This document shows positions 39,507 through 49,860 of a DNA stretch of 64,000 nucleotides, piece after piece (the first letter of the stretch is position 1; each line of letters starts with the position of its first letter). Origin of the DNA: an uncultured bacterium (GTDB taxonomy: Bacteria > Atribacterota > Atribacteria > Atribacterales > Caldatribacteriaceae); NCBI GenBank assembly GCA_937922705.1, contig CALAIW010000023.1:90225-154224 (forward strand), given 5' to 3'. Below the pieces are notes generated by a model. The model saw nothing but the letters and a program-made list of their open reading frames with translations, was not told where the DNA came from and did no database searches. A program made the translations under genes and the position numbers.

Positions 39507-41867
39507 TTGTACAATAAGGAGGGAGGACATTTTATGGCTCGGTGCACAAAAGATGTTGTGCTTAAGATTATTGAGCAAGAGAAGAAGAGGTTAGACAATA
39601 CTTCTGTTTTTGGCGGATTCAGCCGGTTTCTTAAAAGGTGGTTGAGCGAAGAAGGTAACCACACAAGGGAATGGCTTGAGGGACTTGAGAACTATGAATT
39701 CCTCTCTCCTGGGGAACGAAAGCGCCTCCTCTCGGCTATAGAGGATGCTCTTCGAGCAAGTCCTCAAAGAAAGCACCTGTCTCCTCCCCGAGTGGTTCCC
39801 TCCCTTTTGCTTCAGCCCGTGCGGTATCTCAAAGGTGTTGGCCCAAGCCTTGAGAAAAAGCTTCATCGTCTCGACATCAAGACAGTCGAAGACCTTCTTT
39901 TTTTCTTCCCTAGAACGTATCGTGATAGAGGAGGAATAAAGTCGATTGCAAGACTTGAAGGTAAGGGCATTGAGACTATCGTTGGGAAGATTGTGGAGCA
40001 CCGGATGGAGAAAACACGCCGTGGTCCTCTCCTTAAAATCGTCATAAGCGATGGAACAGGAGAGGCGCGTCTTGTGTGCTTTAACCGAGGATACCTTGCC
40101 CAAGTTCTTCGAAAGGGCATTTGGGTCTGTGTTTCAGGTAGTTTCCAGCGTGCTTTTGGTGTATGGGAAGCAGCAACCTTCGATTACGAAATAGGAAAGC
40201 CGGATCCCCATAACTTTGAGCGCATTGTTCCGGTGTATCCTCTAACAGAAGGTCTAAGCCCAAAGAAACTCCGAAGTCTTATCCTTTACGCTCTTGAAGC
40301 CTGCCTTCATGAGGTCCCGGAAGTCCTTCCTTCTTCATTTCGCGAACGCCTTGGACTTCTCTCAAAGCGAGAAGCAATTCGAGAGCTTCACATACCTACA
40401 ACCTCGTCCTTAGAAGAACTCGAAACTCGAAAAAGTCCTGCACACCGTACCTTGATTCTTGAGGAATTCTTGCTATTTGCACTGAGTCTCAAGATGCGCA
40501 AGCGAAGATTTGAGACGCTTCAGGTACCTCCGTGTCCTCTCGAGTCCCCCCTTGTGGAGAAATTTGTCCAGTCTCTTCCTTTTTCACTTACCGAAGCTCA
40601 GAAGCGGGTATGTGCAGAAATTGCCCGGGACCTTGCAAGTGGGAGAGTAATGAATCGTCTTGTCCAGGGAGATGTTGGTTCTGGAAAAACGCTTGTAGCC
40701 ATTATTAGCGCTTTGCGGGTTGTTGACGCTGGTCGTCAAGTCGCCTTTATGGTCCCGACAGAAATTCTCGCTGAACAGCACTACTCTCGTTTTAAGGAGC
40801 CCCTTTCTAGCTTGGGGGTTCGAGTAGGGCTTCTTAAGGGGGGGAATACGAAAGAAAAACGCCTCCTTCTTGAAGCTATTCGCAAGAAAGAGGTTGACAT
40901 CGTTATTGGCACTCACGCCCTCCTCGAAGAGAAGGTTATTTTTGCCGACCTTGGTCTTGTTATCGTTGACGAGCAACACCGTTTCGGTGTGCTTCAAAGA
41001 GCAAAGCTGAAAGAGAAAGCAACCATTCCCCACACTCTTGTGATGACTGCAACACCTATCCCGAGGACTCTTGCTCTGACCCTTTACGGAGACCTTGATG
41101 TTTCTGTTGTTGATGAAAAGCCCGCAGGAAGAAGGCCGACGAGGACGCTATGTTTTTCGCTTGAGGAGCGCTTTAAAGCGTACAGTAGGGTTCGCAAACT
41201 CCTTAAGGAAGGGCGTCAAGCGTATGTCGTGTGTCCAGCTATTGAAGAGAGCGAAGAGGAAATTGCCAATGTGCGTGAAGTTTTTGAGGAACTTAAGGAA
41301 AAGTGGCTTTCTGAGTTTCGAATAGAGATCATTCATGGAAAGCTTCCTTCGAGAGATAAAGAGGATATCATGCGTCGTTTTTCCCAGGGCGATATTGATG
41401 TCCTTGTAGCCACGTCGGTTATTGAGGTGGGCATTGACGTACCAAGAGCAAGCGTTATGGTAGTGGAAAATGCTGAACGTTTTGGTCTTGCCCAATTGCA
41501 CCAGCTCCGAGGAAGGATAGGCCGAGGAAACGAAGAAGGAGTATGCATTCTTCTTGCCTCACTTCAGGGGGAGGAGGCGCGAAGGCGTATGATGGTGATT
41601 ACCGCAACAGACGACGGTTTCCGGATCGCTGAGGAAGACCTTCGTCTCCGAGGACCTGGAGAGTTTTATGGAGTGCGTCAACACGGTGTACCGGAATTTC
41701 GCCTTGCTGATCCCTTTGCAGACTGGGCGCTCCTTGAGGAAGCCCATCGGGAGGCCGAACGGATTCTTGCTACAGATCCGTTTCTTGAGCATCTGGATTA
41801 CCGTCCTCTGCGAATGGAAATAGAAAGGCGTTTTGGTCGTTACCTTGCTTTTGGGGAGGTTGGTTGA
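39507..41867 (+). CDS. recG: ATP-dependent DNA helicase RecG
   Basis: YLKGVGPSLEKKL; VQGDVGSGKTLVA; DEQHRFGVLQRAKL; MTATPIPRTLAL; QLRGRIGRG. Confidence 0.97.
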   Translation: MYNKEGGHFMARCTKDVVLKIIEQEKKRLDNTSVFGGFSRFLKRWLSEEGNHTREWLEGLENYEFLSPGERKRLLSAIEDALRASPQRKHLSPPRVVPSLLLQPVRYLKGVGPSLEKKLHRLDIKTVEDLLFFFPRTYRDRGGIKSIARLEGKGIETIVGKIVEHRMEKTRRGPLLKIVISDGTGEARLVCFNRGYLAQVLRKGIWVCVSGSFQRAFGVWEAATFDYEIGKPDPHNFERIVPVYPLTEGLSPKKLRSLILYALEACLHEVPEVLPSSFRERLGLLSKREAIRELHIPTTSSLEELETRKSPAHRTLILEEFLLFALSLKMRKRRFETLQVPPCPLESPLVEKFVQSLPFSLTEAQKRVCAEIARDLASGRVMNRLVQGDVGSGKTLVAIISALRVVDAGRQVAFMVPTEILAEQHYSRFKEPLSSLGVRVGLLKGGNTKEKRLLLEAIRKKEVDIVIGTHALLEEKVIFADLGLVIVDEQHRFGVLQRAKLKEKATIPHTLVMTATPIPRTLALTLYGDLDVSVVDEKPAGRRPTRTLCFSLEERFKAYSRVRKLLKEGRQAYVVCPAIEESEEEIANVREVFEELKEKWLSEFRIEIIHGKLPSRDKEDIMRRFSQGDIDVLVATSVIEVGIDVPRASVMVVENAERFGLAQLHQLRGRIGRGNEEGVCILLASLQGEEARRRMMVITATDDGFRIAEEDLRLRGPGEFYGVRQHGVPEFRLADPFADWALLEEAHREAERILATDPFLEHLDYRPLRMEIERRFGRYLAFGEVG

Positions 41868-41868
41868 G

Positions 41869-42447
41869 GTGGGATACATTCATATCGTTGGGGGTGAGAG
41901 GAAAGGAAGGAAAATTGTCGTCCCTCGGGGAAGCGATGTTCGTCCCATTCAGGGAGTAGTGCGAAAAGCACTTTTCGAAATTCTGAAAGATGACCTTCCA
42001 GGAAGCGTGGTGTATGATATCTTTGCGGGAAGCGGATCTCTTGGTCTTGAAGCATTAAGCCGGGGGGCAAGGGAAGCGTATTTCTTCGAAGGAAATCCCA
42101 AGGTGTGCCGGATTCTTCAGCGAAACATCGTGCTTTGCGGGTACGAGGATCGGGCAAAGATTGTGCGTTTTGATTTCTTGCAAGCAAGAAAGTTTCCTGA
42201 AAACCTTAAGGCGCCTGATGTGGTATTTCTTGATCCTCCTTTCGTATACGACATTTCCCAGGTTATTGAAAAGTTGTATAATTTCAGAGTTGTCGTGGGT
42301 AACGCCCTTGTGGTTCTTCGTTCTTCTCGAAAGAATTGGAAGGGGCAAAGCTTTTCCTTTTTTAATCTTTGTGACGTGCGAAGGTATGGGAAAAGTGTGC
42401 TTCTTTTTGGAAGATTGCGATCTGGAAAGATGGAGGGACCTCAATGA
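41869..42447 (+). CDS. rsmD: 16S rRNA (guanine-966 N2)-methyltransferase RsmD
   Basis: IVGGERKGRKI; DIFAGSGSLGLEALSRGA; VVFLDPPF; GTG 41869 inferred. Confidence 0.95.
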   Translation: MGYIHIVGGERKGRKIVVPRGSDVRPIQGVVRKALFEILKDDLPGSVVYDIFAGSGSLGLEALSRGAREAYFFEGNPKVCRILQRNIVLCGYEDRAKIVRFDFLQARKFPENLKAPDVVFLDPPFVYDISQVIEKLYNFRVVVGNALVVLRSSRKNWKGQSFSFFNLCDVRRYGKSVLLFGRLRSGKMEGPQ

Positions 42448-42941
42448 TAGTAGCCATCTACCCTGGGAGCTTTGATCCTATAACGAACGGCCATCTTGAT
42501 GTTATTGACCGGGCGCGAAAGATTTTCGACCGAGTTATTGTTGCTGTGCTTCGTAACCCCCACAAGGTTCCGCTTTTCACTGTGGAGGAGCGGAAGCTCA
42601 TGATTGAGGAAGCGGTGCGTGATCTCCCGAACGTGGAAGTCGAGGTCTTTGACGGGCTTCTTGTACACTTTGCACGCTCAAAGGGCTGTCGGATAATACT
42701 GCGGGGTTTGCGGGCCATTTCTGATTACGAATACGAGACACAGATTGCCCTTATAAATCGAAAAATGGCCCCTGAAATTGAAACCGTTTTCCTTCCCACA
42801 AGCACCGAGTATTCTTATCTTAATTCCACGGTAGTAAAAGAAATCGCTCGCTTCGGGGGGTGCGTGCGAGGCCTTGTTCCCCCTGGAGTGGAGCGTCGAC
42901 TCCGCGAAAAATTTGGCTTACCGATGGTTAAAGGGAGATGA
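42444..42941 (+). CDS. coaD: Phosphopantetheine adenylyltransferase
   Basis: AIYPGSFDPITNGHLDVIDRA; RGLRAISDYEYE; STEYSYLNSTVVKEIA. Confidence 0.98.
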   Translation: MIVAIYPGSFDPITNGHLDVIDRARKIFDRVIVAVLRNPHKVPLFTVEERKLMIEEAVRDLPNVEVEVFDGLLVHFARSKGCRIILRGLRAISDYEYETQIALINRKMAPEIETVFLPTSTEYSYLNSTVVKEIARFGGCVRGLVPPGVERRLREKFGLPMVKGR

Positions 42942-42947
42942 AGAGTT

Positions 42948-43943
42948 ATGGATATTCTTGCACGCCTCCGTGAAAGAGCACGAGGTTTGGGGAAGCGGAT
43001 TGTCCTCCCTGAAGGAAATGACGAGCGGGTGCTTCAAGCAGCACACATAGCAACCCGAGAGAAGGTTGCCTCTATAGTACTCCTTGGGGACGAAGAGGAA
43101 ATTAGAGGAAAGGCTCAGTCTTTGGGGCTTAACCTCGAGGGGATAGAAATTCGAAATCCCCGGAAAGATTCAAAGCGGTCCTTGTATGTTCAATCGCTTT
43201 TTGAGCTTCGTCGGGAAAAGGGAGTAACCCTTGAAAAAGCGGAAGAGCTTCTCCAAAACCATATGTACTATGCTTGTATGATGCTCTTTCACGGGGAAGT
43301 TGATGGAGTTGTGGGAGGAGCGGTTTTCACAAGTCCTGACGTCATTAGGCCGGCGCTGCAAATTATTAAGACCGCACCAGGAATCAAACTCGCTTCAAGT
43401 TGCTTTCTCATGGTTTTCCCAAATACCCAGTACGGTGAGAAGGGTGTGTTCCTCTTTGCTGATTGTGGTTTCAATCCCGACCCGAATGCTGAAGAACTTG
43501 CCTACATTGCTATTACCACTGCCCGTACATTTCGTCTCCTTGTGGGGGGAGAACCAAGAGTTGCTCTACTTTCATTCTCCACAAAAGGAAGTGCAAAGCA
43601 CGCACGAGTGGATAAGGTGATCGAGGCCACCCGTATTGCCAAGACTCTTGCTCCTGATCTTCTCATCGATGGAGAACTTCAAGGAGACGCAGCTCTTGTG
43701 CCAGAAGTAGGAGCACGGAAAGCACCAGGAAGTCCTGTGGCTGGAAGAGCAAACGTCCTTATTTTTCCAGACCTTGATGCGGGGAATATTTGTTATAAGC
43801 TCACTGAGCGTCTTTCGGGAGGAAGAGCTATTGGACCCATTCTTCAGGGGCTTGCAAAGCCTGTGAACGATCTCTCCCGAGGGTGTAAAGCAGAAGACAT
43901 TGTAGACCAGATTGCGGTCACTGTTCTCCAGACACAATTCTGA
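42948..43943 (+). CDS. pta: Phosphate acetyltransferase
   Basis: [66 protein letters not shown]. Confidence 0.96.
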   Translation: MDILARLRERARGLGKRIVLPEGNDERVLQAAHIATREKVASIVLLGDEEEIRGKAQSLGLNLEGIEIRNPRKDSKRSLYVQSLFELRREKGVTLEKAEELLQNHMYYACMMLFHGEVDGVVGGAVFTSPDVIRPALQIIKTAPGIKLASSCFLMVFPNTQYGEKGVFLFADCGFNPDPNAEELAYIAITTARTFRLLVGGEPRVALLSFSTKGSAKHARVDKVIEATRIAKTLAPDLLIDGELQGDAALVPEVGARKAPGSPVAGRANVLIFPDLDAGNICYKLTERLSGGRAIGPILQGLAKPVNDLSRGCKAEDIVDQIAVTVLQTQF

Positions 43944-43952
43944 GAAGGGGAG

Positions 43953-45167
43953 ATGATGCCCTTGAACATTCTCGTGGTGAATTGTGGAAGTTCTACTGTG
44001 AAGTATCAGCTTTTCCGAATGGAGGACGAGGACCGTTACGAAGTAATGGCTAAAGGAATTGTTGAGCGTATTGGAATTTCGGGTTCTCGCCTAGAACACC
44101 ATTCTGGCTCGAAAGATTTCGTTGACGAACGACCTATTGCCAATCACCGAGTTGCTCTTGAGCTTGTTATCACAGCGCTTACTTCAGGAGAAGCTTGTGT
44201 CCTTTCAAGCGTCCAGGAAATCGACGCAGTTGGACACCGTGTTGTCCACGGAGGGGAAAAATTTACCGGTTCTGCGCTTATCACTGAAGAGGTACTTGCT
44301 GCTATTCGTGCATGCGCTGATCTTGCTCCGCTCCACAATCCACCAAACATTCTTGGCATTGAGGCCTGTCAAGAGCTTATACCTGGGGTTCCTCAGGTAG
44401 CGGTTTTCGATACAGCATTTCATGGAACCCTTCCCGAGTACGCCTATATCTATGCCATTCCCTATGAATACTATGAGAAGTACCGCATCCGAAGGTATGG
44501 TTTCCATGGGACTTCTCATCGTTACGTAGCAGAAAGAGCGGCAAAGATGATGGGAAGAGACCTTGCAGAACTTCGACTCATCACCTGCCACATGGGGAGT
44601 GGGGTGAGCTTTGCTGCTATTCGCTATGGGAAGTCTATAGATACCTCTATGGGGTTCACCCCACTTGAGGGTCTGGTTATGGGAACGCGTTGCGGAGACA
44701 TTGATCCTGCTATTGTGTTCTTCCTTATGGAAAAGGAGGGTCTTTCAGCAAAGCAGGTCGAGGAAATACTCAATAAAAAGAGTGGTGTCCTTGGGATTTC
44801 GGGAATAAGCAGTGACACAAGGGACATCGAAGATGCTGCTCCGCACAATCATCGGGCGCGTCTTACCCTTGAGATTATTGCTTATCGGGCCAAAAAGTAC
44901 ATTGGAGCATACTATGCAATTCTTGGGGGTCTCGATGGGCTTGTATTCACTGCGGGAATTGGAGAAAATTCTCCGTACATTCGGAAGTCCATTTGTCTGG
45001 GGCTTGAACATCTGGGGATTTTCATTGATGATGAGCGTAATACGGTGCGAAGGAAAGAGGCGTTTATTAGCCGGGATGATTCACCGGTAAAGGTGATGGT
45101 TATTCCTACAAATGAGGAGCTCATGATCGCCCGGGATACCTGGCGAATTGTGCATGCCATGAGGTGA
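43953..45167 (+). CDS. ackA: Acetate kinase
   Basis: LVVNCGSSTVKYQLF; HRVVHGGEKF; FHGTSHRYVAERAA; FTAGIGENSPYIR. Confidence 0.98.
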   Translation: MMPLNILVVNCGSSTVKYQLFRMEDEDRYEVMAKGIVERIGISGSRLEHHSGSKDFVDERPIANHRVALELVITALTSGEACVLSSVQEIDAVGHRVVHGGEKFTGSALITEEVLAAIRACADLAPLHNPPNILGIEACQELIPGVPQVAVFDTAFHGTLPEYAYIYAIPYEYYEKYRIRRYGFHGTSHRYVAERAAKMMGRDLAELRLITCHMGSGVSFAAIRYGKSIDTSMGFTPLEGLVMGTRCGDIDPAIVFFLMEKEGLSAKQVEEILNKKSGVLGISGISSDTRDIEDAAPHNHRARLTLEIIAYRAKKYIGAYYAILGGLDGLVFTAGIGENSPYIRKSICLGLEHLGIFIDDERNTVRRKEAFISRDDSPVKVMVIPTNEELMIARDTWRIVHAMR

Positions 45168-45709
45168 GAATTGTGCGACTTTTTATTGGGGAAGTCAAAA
45201 AGAGTACCGGGCAGACGTTTTTCGATCTTCAAGAGGAAGTTTTTTCTCCCTTCCGTTTTGGTAGGGACCGAATTGTTTTTGCGCAACCTGTGCAGATCGC
45301 GGTTCACCTAGTAAACTGTGGTTCGGAAATCCTTGTTGAAGGACGGCTGAAGACAGTGCTTCTTTTGCACTGTGCTCGCTGTCTTGAGTCTTTTCTCTAT
45401 CCTATGGATATTCCTTTTCGTCTTGAACTTCGTAACGCGAGCCGCTTGACACGTCCTTCAGATTTTGAAGCTGAGGCTGAGGAAACTGTTGAGGTTCGAT
45501 ACTTTACGGAAGAAGAAAACTACATAGATATAACCCAGGAAATCCAGGAGATTATTCTTCTCAATGTTCCGATGAAACCTCTATGCCGCCCAGACTGTAA
45601 GGGACTGTGCCCAGTATGTGGAGCGAATAGAAATGAAGTCCAGTGTCTTTGTGGAGAAGAGGAAATAGACCCAAGACTTGCTATTCTTAAAAAATGGGAG
45701 CCTAAGTGA
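45164..45709 (+). CDS. yceD: YceD/DUF177 family protein (upstream of rpmF)
   Basis: CARCLESF; NVPMKPLCRPDCKGLCPVCGANRNEVQC. Confidence 0.9.
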   Translation: MRIVRLFIGEVKKSTGQTFFDLQEEVFSPFRFGRDRIVFAQPVQIAVHLVNCGSEILVEGRLKTVLLLHCARCLESFLYPMDIPFRLELRNASRLTRPSDFEAEAEETVEVRYFTEEENYIDITQEIQEIILLNVPMKPLCRPDCKGLCPVCGANRNEVQCLCGEEEIDPRLAILKKWEPK

Positions 45710-45711
45710 GG

Positions 45712-45741
45712 TTTACAAAAATAGGGGAGTTGTTCTATACT
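45712..45741 (+). promoter_or_regulatory. Predicted promoter upstream of rpmF-plsX-fab cluster
   Basis: TTTACA 45712-45717, 18-nt spacer, TATACT 45736-45741. Confidence 0.48.
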
Positions 45742-45783
45742 ATCCTACACCTTGAGTTCGCAGAATAGAGGGGGTATTTGTCG

Positions 45784-45963
45784 ATGGCGAACTTGACGAA
45801 TAAAACCTCGCGATGTCGGAGAAACAAAAGGAGAACGCATTGGGTTATTCATCCGCCACATCTTGTGAGCTGTCCTCATTGCCACATGCCTAAGCTCCCA
45901 CATCATGTGTGTCCTGAGTGCGGATATTATAAGGGAAGACAGGTTCTTAAGGTCGAAGAGTAG
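45784..45963 (+). CDS. rpmF: 50S ribosomal protein L32
   Basis: MANLTNKTSRCRRNKRRTHW...CPHCHMPKLPHHVCPECGYYKGRQV. Confidence 0.95.
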   Translation: MANLTNKTSRCRRNKRRTHWVIHPPHLVSCPHCHMPKLPHHVCPECGYYKGRQVLKVEE

Positions 45964-45975
45964 CGAGGAAGGGCA

Positions 45976-46962
45976 ATGAGGATTGCAGTAGACGTGTGGG
46001 GTGGTGATTTTGCCCCTCTTGAGATTGCCCGGGGCTTAAAAGAGGCTTACTCCGCAGAATATACCCTTGTGGCTCTTGGTCCCCGGGAAGAGCTTCTTGC
46101 AATCTATCGAGAGCTCGCAATGGATGAAAAAGATTTTCCTATTGAGGATGCGCCGCAAGTCATCCATATGCAAGAACACCCTGCAGAAGCGGTTAAAAGG
46201 AAACCAAATTCAAGTATCTGTCGCGGTATTCAGCTTCTTGCCCAAAAGAAAGTCGATGCTTTTATCTCTGCAGGGAATAGTGGTGCGGTCATGGCAGCAG
46301 CGTGGCTTGGTCTTAAGCATATTGCCGAAGTCGAGCGCCCAGCAATTACCGCTCTTATCCCTAATACCCGCTCATATTGTGTGCTTCTTGATGTGGGGGC
46401 AAATGTGGACTGTAAGCCCAAGCACCTCTTTCACTTTGGTGTTATGGGAGCAGAATATGCTAAGATCGTCCTTGGTATTCCTCGTCCTCGGGTGGGACTT
46501 TTGAGCATTGGTGAAGAGGAGGGCAAGGGGAACGAACTCGTCAAAGCGGCCTACCAGCTTTTCAAAGAGCGAAGAAATGAACTCAATTTTGAATTCGTGG
46601 GGAATGCTGAAGGACAGAACATCGTTGATGGGACAGTGGATGTGGTTGTCTGTGATGGATTCACAGGGAACGCCATTTTGAAGTTTGGTGAAGGACTCAT
46701 TGAGCTCATTGCGTTTTTCTTGGAGCGAGAAATTGAGAACCCTGTCTTTCGGGAGAAACTTCGAGCGCTTTGGAAAAAGCTTGATCGAAGCGAATACGGA
46801 GGAGCACCCCTTTTAGGTGTTGAAGGGGTGTGTCTCATCTGCCATGGAAAATCAAAAGCCCGGGATATTAAAAGTGCCATCCTTCGGGCGAAAGAACTCG
46901 TGGAGCAGGGAATTCTTGAGAAAATCCGAGAGCGACTCTCTCATTTTTCCCTTGAAAGCTGA
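45976..46962 (+). CDS. plsX: Phosphate acyltransferase PlsX
   Basis: RIAVDVWGGDFAPLEIARG; SAGNSGAVMAAAW; DVGANVDCKPKHLFHFGVMG; DGFTGNAILKFGEG. Confidence 0.97.
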   Translation: MRIAVDVWGGDFAPLEIARGLKEAYSAEYTLVALGPREELLAIYRELAMDEKDFPIEDAPQVIHMQEHPAEAVKRKPNSSICRGIQLLAQKKVDAFISAGNSGAVMAAAWLGLKHIAEVERPAITALIPNTRSYCVLLDVGANVDCKPKHLFHFGVMGAEYAKIVLGIPRPRVGLLSIGEEEGKGNELVKAAYQLFKERRNELNFEFVGNAEGQNIVDGTVDVVVCDGFTGNAILKFGEGLIELIAFFLEREIENPVFREKLRALWKKLDRSEYGGAPLLGVEGVCLICHGKSKARDIKSAILRAKELVEQGILEKIRERLSHFSLES

Positions 46963-46975
46963 AAAGGAGAAAGCA

Positions 46976-47920
46976 ATGAGGACGCGAGTAACAGAACTTC
47001 TGGGTATACAGTATCCTATTCTCCAGGGAGGTATGGCATGGGTTGCAACTGCTCCGCTTGTTGCTGCCGTCTCTGAAGCTGGGGGGCTTGGAATTATCGG
47101 TTCTGGAGGAATGACTGGAGAGGAGCTTCGAGAAGAGATCCGTCGAGTTCGTTCTCTTACTGATAAGCCTTTTGGCGTGAATCTCATGCTTCTTTCTCCG
47201 CATATTGAGGATCAAATCCGGGTAGTTAAGGAAGAGCGTGTACCAGTTGTCACTACTGGAGCAGGGAACCCTGGGCCATTGGTGGAAGATTTTACCCGTC
47301 TTGGTATCCTCCTCATTCCTGTGGTAGCATCGGTAGCCCTGGCAAAACGGCTTGAAAGGTATGGTATTCAGGCCATTATTGCCGAGGGGAATGAGTCTGG
47401 TGGCCATGTGGGAGAAATTAGCACCCTCTGTCTTGTTCCTCAGGTTGTGGATGCTGTTCGCATTCCGGTGATTGCTGCAGGAGGCATCGGTGATGGGAGA
47501 GGTATGGCTGCTTGTTTTGCTTTGGGGGCAGAAGGGGTACAGCTTGGAACCCGTTTCATTTGTACCGAGGAGTGCGAGGTGCACCCAGCGTATAAAGAAG
47601 CAATTCTCAAAGCCCATGATCGTGCAACTGTTGTCACTGGTCTCTCTACAGGACATCCGGTGCGATGCCTTCGGAACCGGCTAACCCGGAAGTTTGAAGA
47701 GCTTGAATTTAGCGGTGCGCCAAGGGAAGAGATAGAGTCACTTGGTGTGGGGAAACTTCGAGAAGCTGCAGTGTGTGGTAACGTGGAAGAAGGCTCGGTA
47801 ATGTGTGGTCAGGTTGCCGGTCTTATACGAGAAATTAAGCCGGTGCGGGAAGTCATCGCTGACATTCTGCGAGAATTTTGGGACACTTTAGATCGGTTAC
47901 AGAAAGTGAGGAATTCATGA
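46976..47920 (+). CDS. fabK: FMN-dependent enoyl-ACP reductase II (FabK)
   Basis: TELLGIQYPILQGGMAWVATAPLVAAVSEAGGLGIIGSG; EGNESGGHVGEISTLCLVPQVVD; GAEGVQLGTRFICTEEC. Confidence 0.93.
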   Translation: MRTRVTELLGIQYPILQGGMAWVATAPLVAAVSEAGGLGIIGSGGMTGEELREEIRRVRSLTDKPFGVNLMLLSPHIEDQIRVVKEERVPVVTTGAGNPGPLVEDFTRLGILLIPVVASVALAKRLERYGIQAIIAEGNESGGHVGEISTLCLVPQVVDAVRIPVIAAGGIGDGRGMAACFALGAEGVQLGTRFICTEECEVHPAYKEAILKAHDRATVVTGLSTGHPVRCLRNRLTRKFEELEFSGAPREEIESLGVGKLREAAVCGNVEEGSVMCGQVAGLIREIKPVREVIADILREFWDTLDRLQKVRNS

Positions 47921-48849
47921 GGATTGCTTTCCTTTTTCCTGGACAAGGTTCGCAGAAAGTTGGCATGCTTAAGGAGTGGATGGAAGAAGACCCACAAAGT
48001 GTGCAAGAAATGTTTGAGGAGGCAAGTCGCATCTGTGGGGAAGACCTCCTTCACCTTGTTCTTGAGGGACCGGAGCAAGAGTTGAATCTTACACGAAATA
48101 GCCAACCAGTTATCCTCACCATGAGTGCTCTGGTTGCAAAAAAGATACCCTTTCCACCTGATTTTGTTGCGGGGCACAGCCTTGGCGAGTACTCCGCTCT
48201 TCTTTATGCTGGATGTTTCACTTTTGACGAGGCGGTATACTTGGTGCGGAAACGAGGTGAAATTATGCAGGAGGCCTCTCCTCTTGGAGAGGGAACCATG
48301 GTTGCGGTTATTGGTCTTTCTCTTCCTTTTGTGGAATCCATGGTCTCGTCCTTGCAGAGTGAGGGAAGGGTGGAAATTGCCAATATTAATTCCTCGGATC
48401 AGGTTGTACTCTCTCTTGAGCGTGCCCTTCTGCCCCGAGTTCTAGAGGAAGCGAAGAAGCTGGGGAGCAAAAAGGTTCTAGAGCTTCGGGTAAGTGCACC
48501 GTTCCATTCAAGCTTTATGGAGAAAGCGCGAGAATCTTTTGCTCGGGTTCTTGACGATATCACGATTCGAAAACCCCGTTATCCTTATGTAAGCAATGTG
48601 ACTGCTTCTTTTGTCTCGGATCCCGAGGAAATTCGTTCTCTGCTCCTTGAGCAGCTCACGACGACAGTCCGCTGGAAGGATATTATGGACCTTCTTGTGC
48701 GGGAGGGTGTGAAGAAGGTCCTTGAGGTTGGGCCGGGAACGGTTTTAACCAAACTTTTTGAGCGCGAGTACCCTGAGGTTCGAGCTTTTCCAACTTTTTC
48801 TCCAGAACACCTTAAAACAGCACTTTGTGAGGTGGGTGAGTTTCGGTGA
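47917..48849 (+). CDS. fabD: Malonyl-CoA:ACP transacylase
   Basis: AFLFPGQGSQKVGM; GHSLGEYSALLYAG; APFHSSFM. Confidence 0.96.
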   Translation: MRIAFLFPGQGSQKVGMLKEWMEEDPQSVQEMFEEASRICGEDLLHLVLEGPEQELNLTRNSQPVILTMSALVAKKIPFPPDFVAGHSLGEYSALLYAGCFTFDEAVYLVRKRGEIMQEASPLGEGTMVAVIGLSLPFVESMVSSLQSEGRVEIANINSSDQVVLSLERALLPRVLEEAKKLGSKKVLELRVSAPFHSSFMEKARESFARVLDDITIRKPRYPYVSNVTASFVSDPEEIRSLLLEQLTTTVRWKDIMDLLVREGVKKVLEVGPGTVLTKLFEREYPEVRAFPTFSPEHLKTALCEVGEFR

Positions 48850-49592
48850 GTTTCTCGGGGAAAGTTGCCCTTGTTACGGGGGCAAGGCGTGGTATAGGCT
48901 TTGCCATAGCGCGGACCCTCGGCATGGGTGGAGCGAAAGTGGCAATAAATGACGTGGCTTCTCCGGAGGAAATTGAGGAAGCGGTTTCAGCTTTAAAGAG
49001 AGAAGGTATTGAAGCCTGGGGATACGTTGTAGATGTGACCGTTCGGGAAAAAATACGGGAGATGGTTGAGGATATTGTTGCTCGATGGAGTCGCATCGAT
49101 ATTCTGGTAAACAATGCGGGAATCACAAGAGATGCTCTTTTTGTGCGAATGAAGGACGAGGATTGGAAGGCGGTTCTTGATGTTTGTCTTCAGGGAACAT
49201 ACAATTGTACTAAGGAAGTGCTCCGGTACATGATGAAACAGCGATACGGCCGTATCATTAACATCTCTTCAGTGGTGGGTGTTACGGGAAACGCTGGACA
49301 AACGAATTACGCCACTGCAAAAGCAGCTCTTCTGGGATTTACCAAGTCCCTTGCTCGGGAAGTGGCTCCTCTTGGCATTACGGTGAATGCCATTGCTCCT
49401 GGATTCATTGATACCGAAATGACGCGAAAGCTTCCCCCCGATGTTCGTGAAATGTGGTTACAACAGGTTCCAATGAGGAGGTGGGGTGATCCTGAGGAAG
49501 TAGCGCAGCTTGTGGCTTTTCTTGCTTCACAAGCTGCAGGGTATATTACGGGCCAAACTATTCACATTAACGGTGGACTCTTTATGGCTTAA
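48846..49592 (+). CDS. fabG: 3-oxoacyl-ACP reductase
   Basis: [28 protein letters not shown] (YxxxK); GQTIHINGG. Confidence 0.95.
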   Translation: MSFSGKVALVTGARRGIGFAIARTLGMGGAKVAINDVASPEEIEEAVSALKREGIEAWGYVVDVTVREKIREMVEDIVARWSRIDILVNNAGITRDALFVRMKDEDWKAVLDVCLQGTYNCTKEVLRYMMKQRYGRIINISSVVGVTGNAGQTNYATAKAALLGFTKSLAREVAPLGITVNAIAPGFIDTEMTRKLPPDVREMWLQQVPMRRWGDPEEVAQLVAFLASQAAGYITGQTIHINGGLFMA

Positions 49593-49618
49593 AACTTTTC
49601 TCTGGGAGGTGTGAGAGA

Positions 49619-49852
49619 ATGGACGTTTTCTCCAAGGTAAAGGAAATCATCGTGGATCAGCTTGGAGTCGACGAAGAGGATGTAACCCCTGATGCTTCTT
49701 TTATCGACGACCTTGGAGCTGACTCCCTTGATATCGTTGAGCTCATCATGGCTTTTGAAGAGGAATTTGACATCGAGATTCCTGATGAGGACGCTGAGAA
49801 AATCACTACAGTAGGAGAAGCGGTCGAGTATATCGAGTCAAAGCTGAGTTAG
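49619..49852 (+). CDS. acpP: Acyl carrier protein
   Basis: [33 protein letters not shown]. Confidence 0.98.
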   Translation: MDVFSKVKEIIVDQLGVDEEDVTPDASFIDDLGADSLDIVELIMAFEEEFDIEIPDEDAEKITTVGEAVEYIESKLS

Positions 49853-49860
49853 GGTTATCA

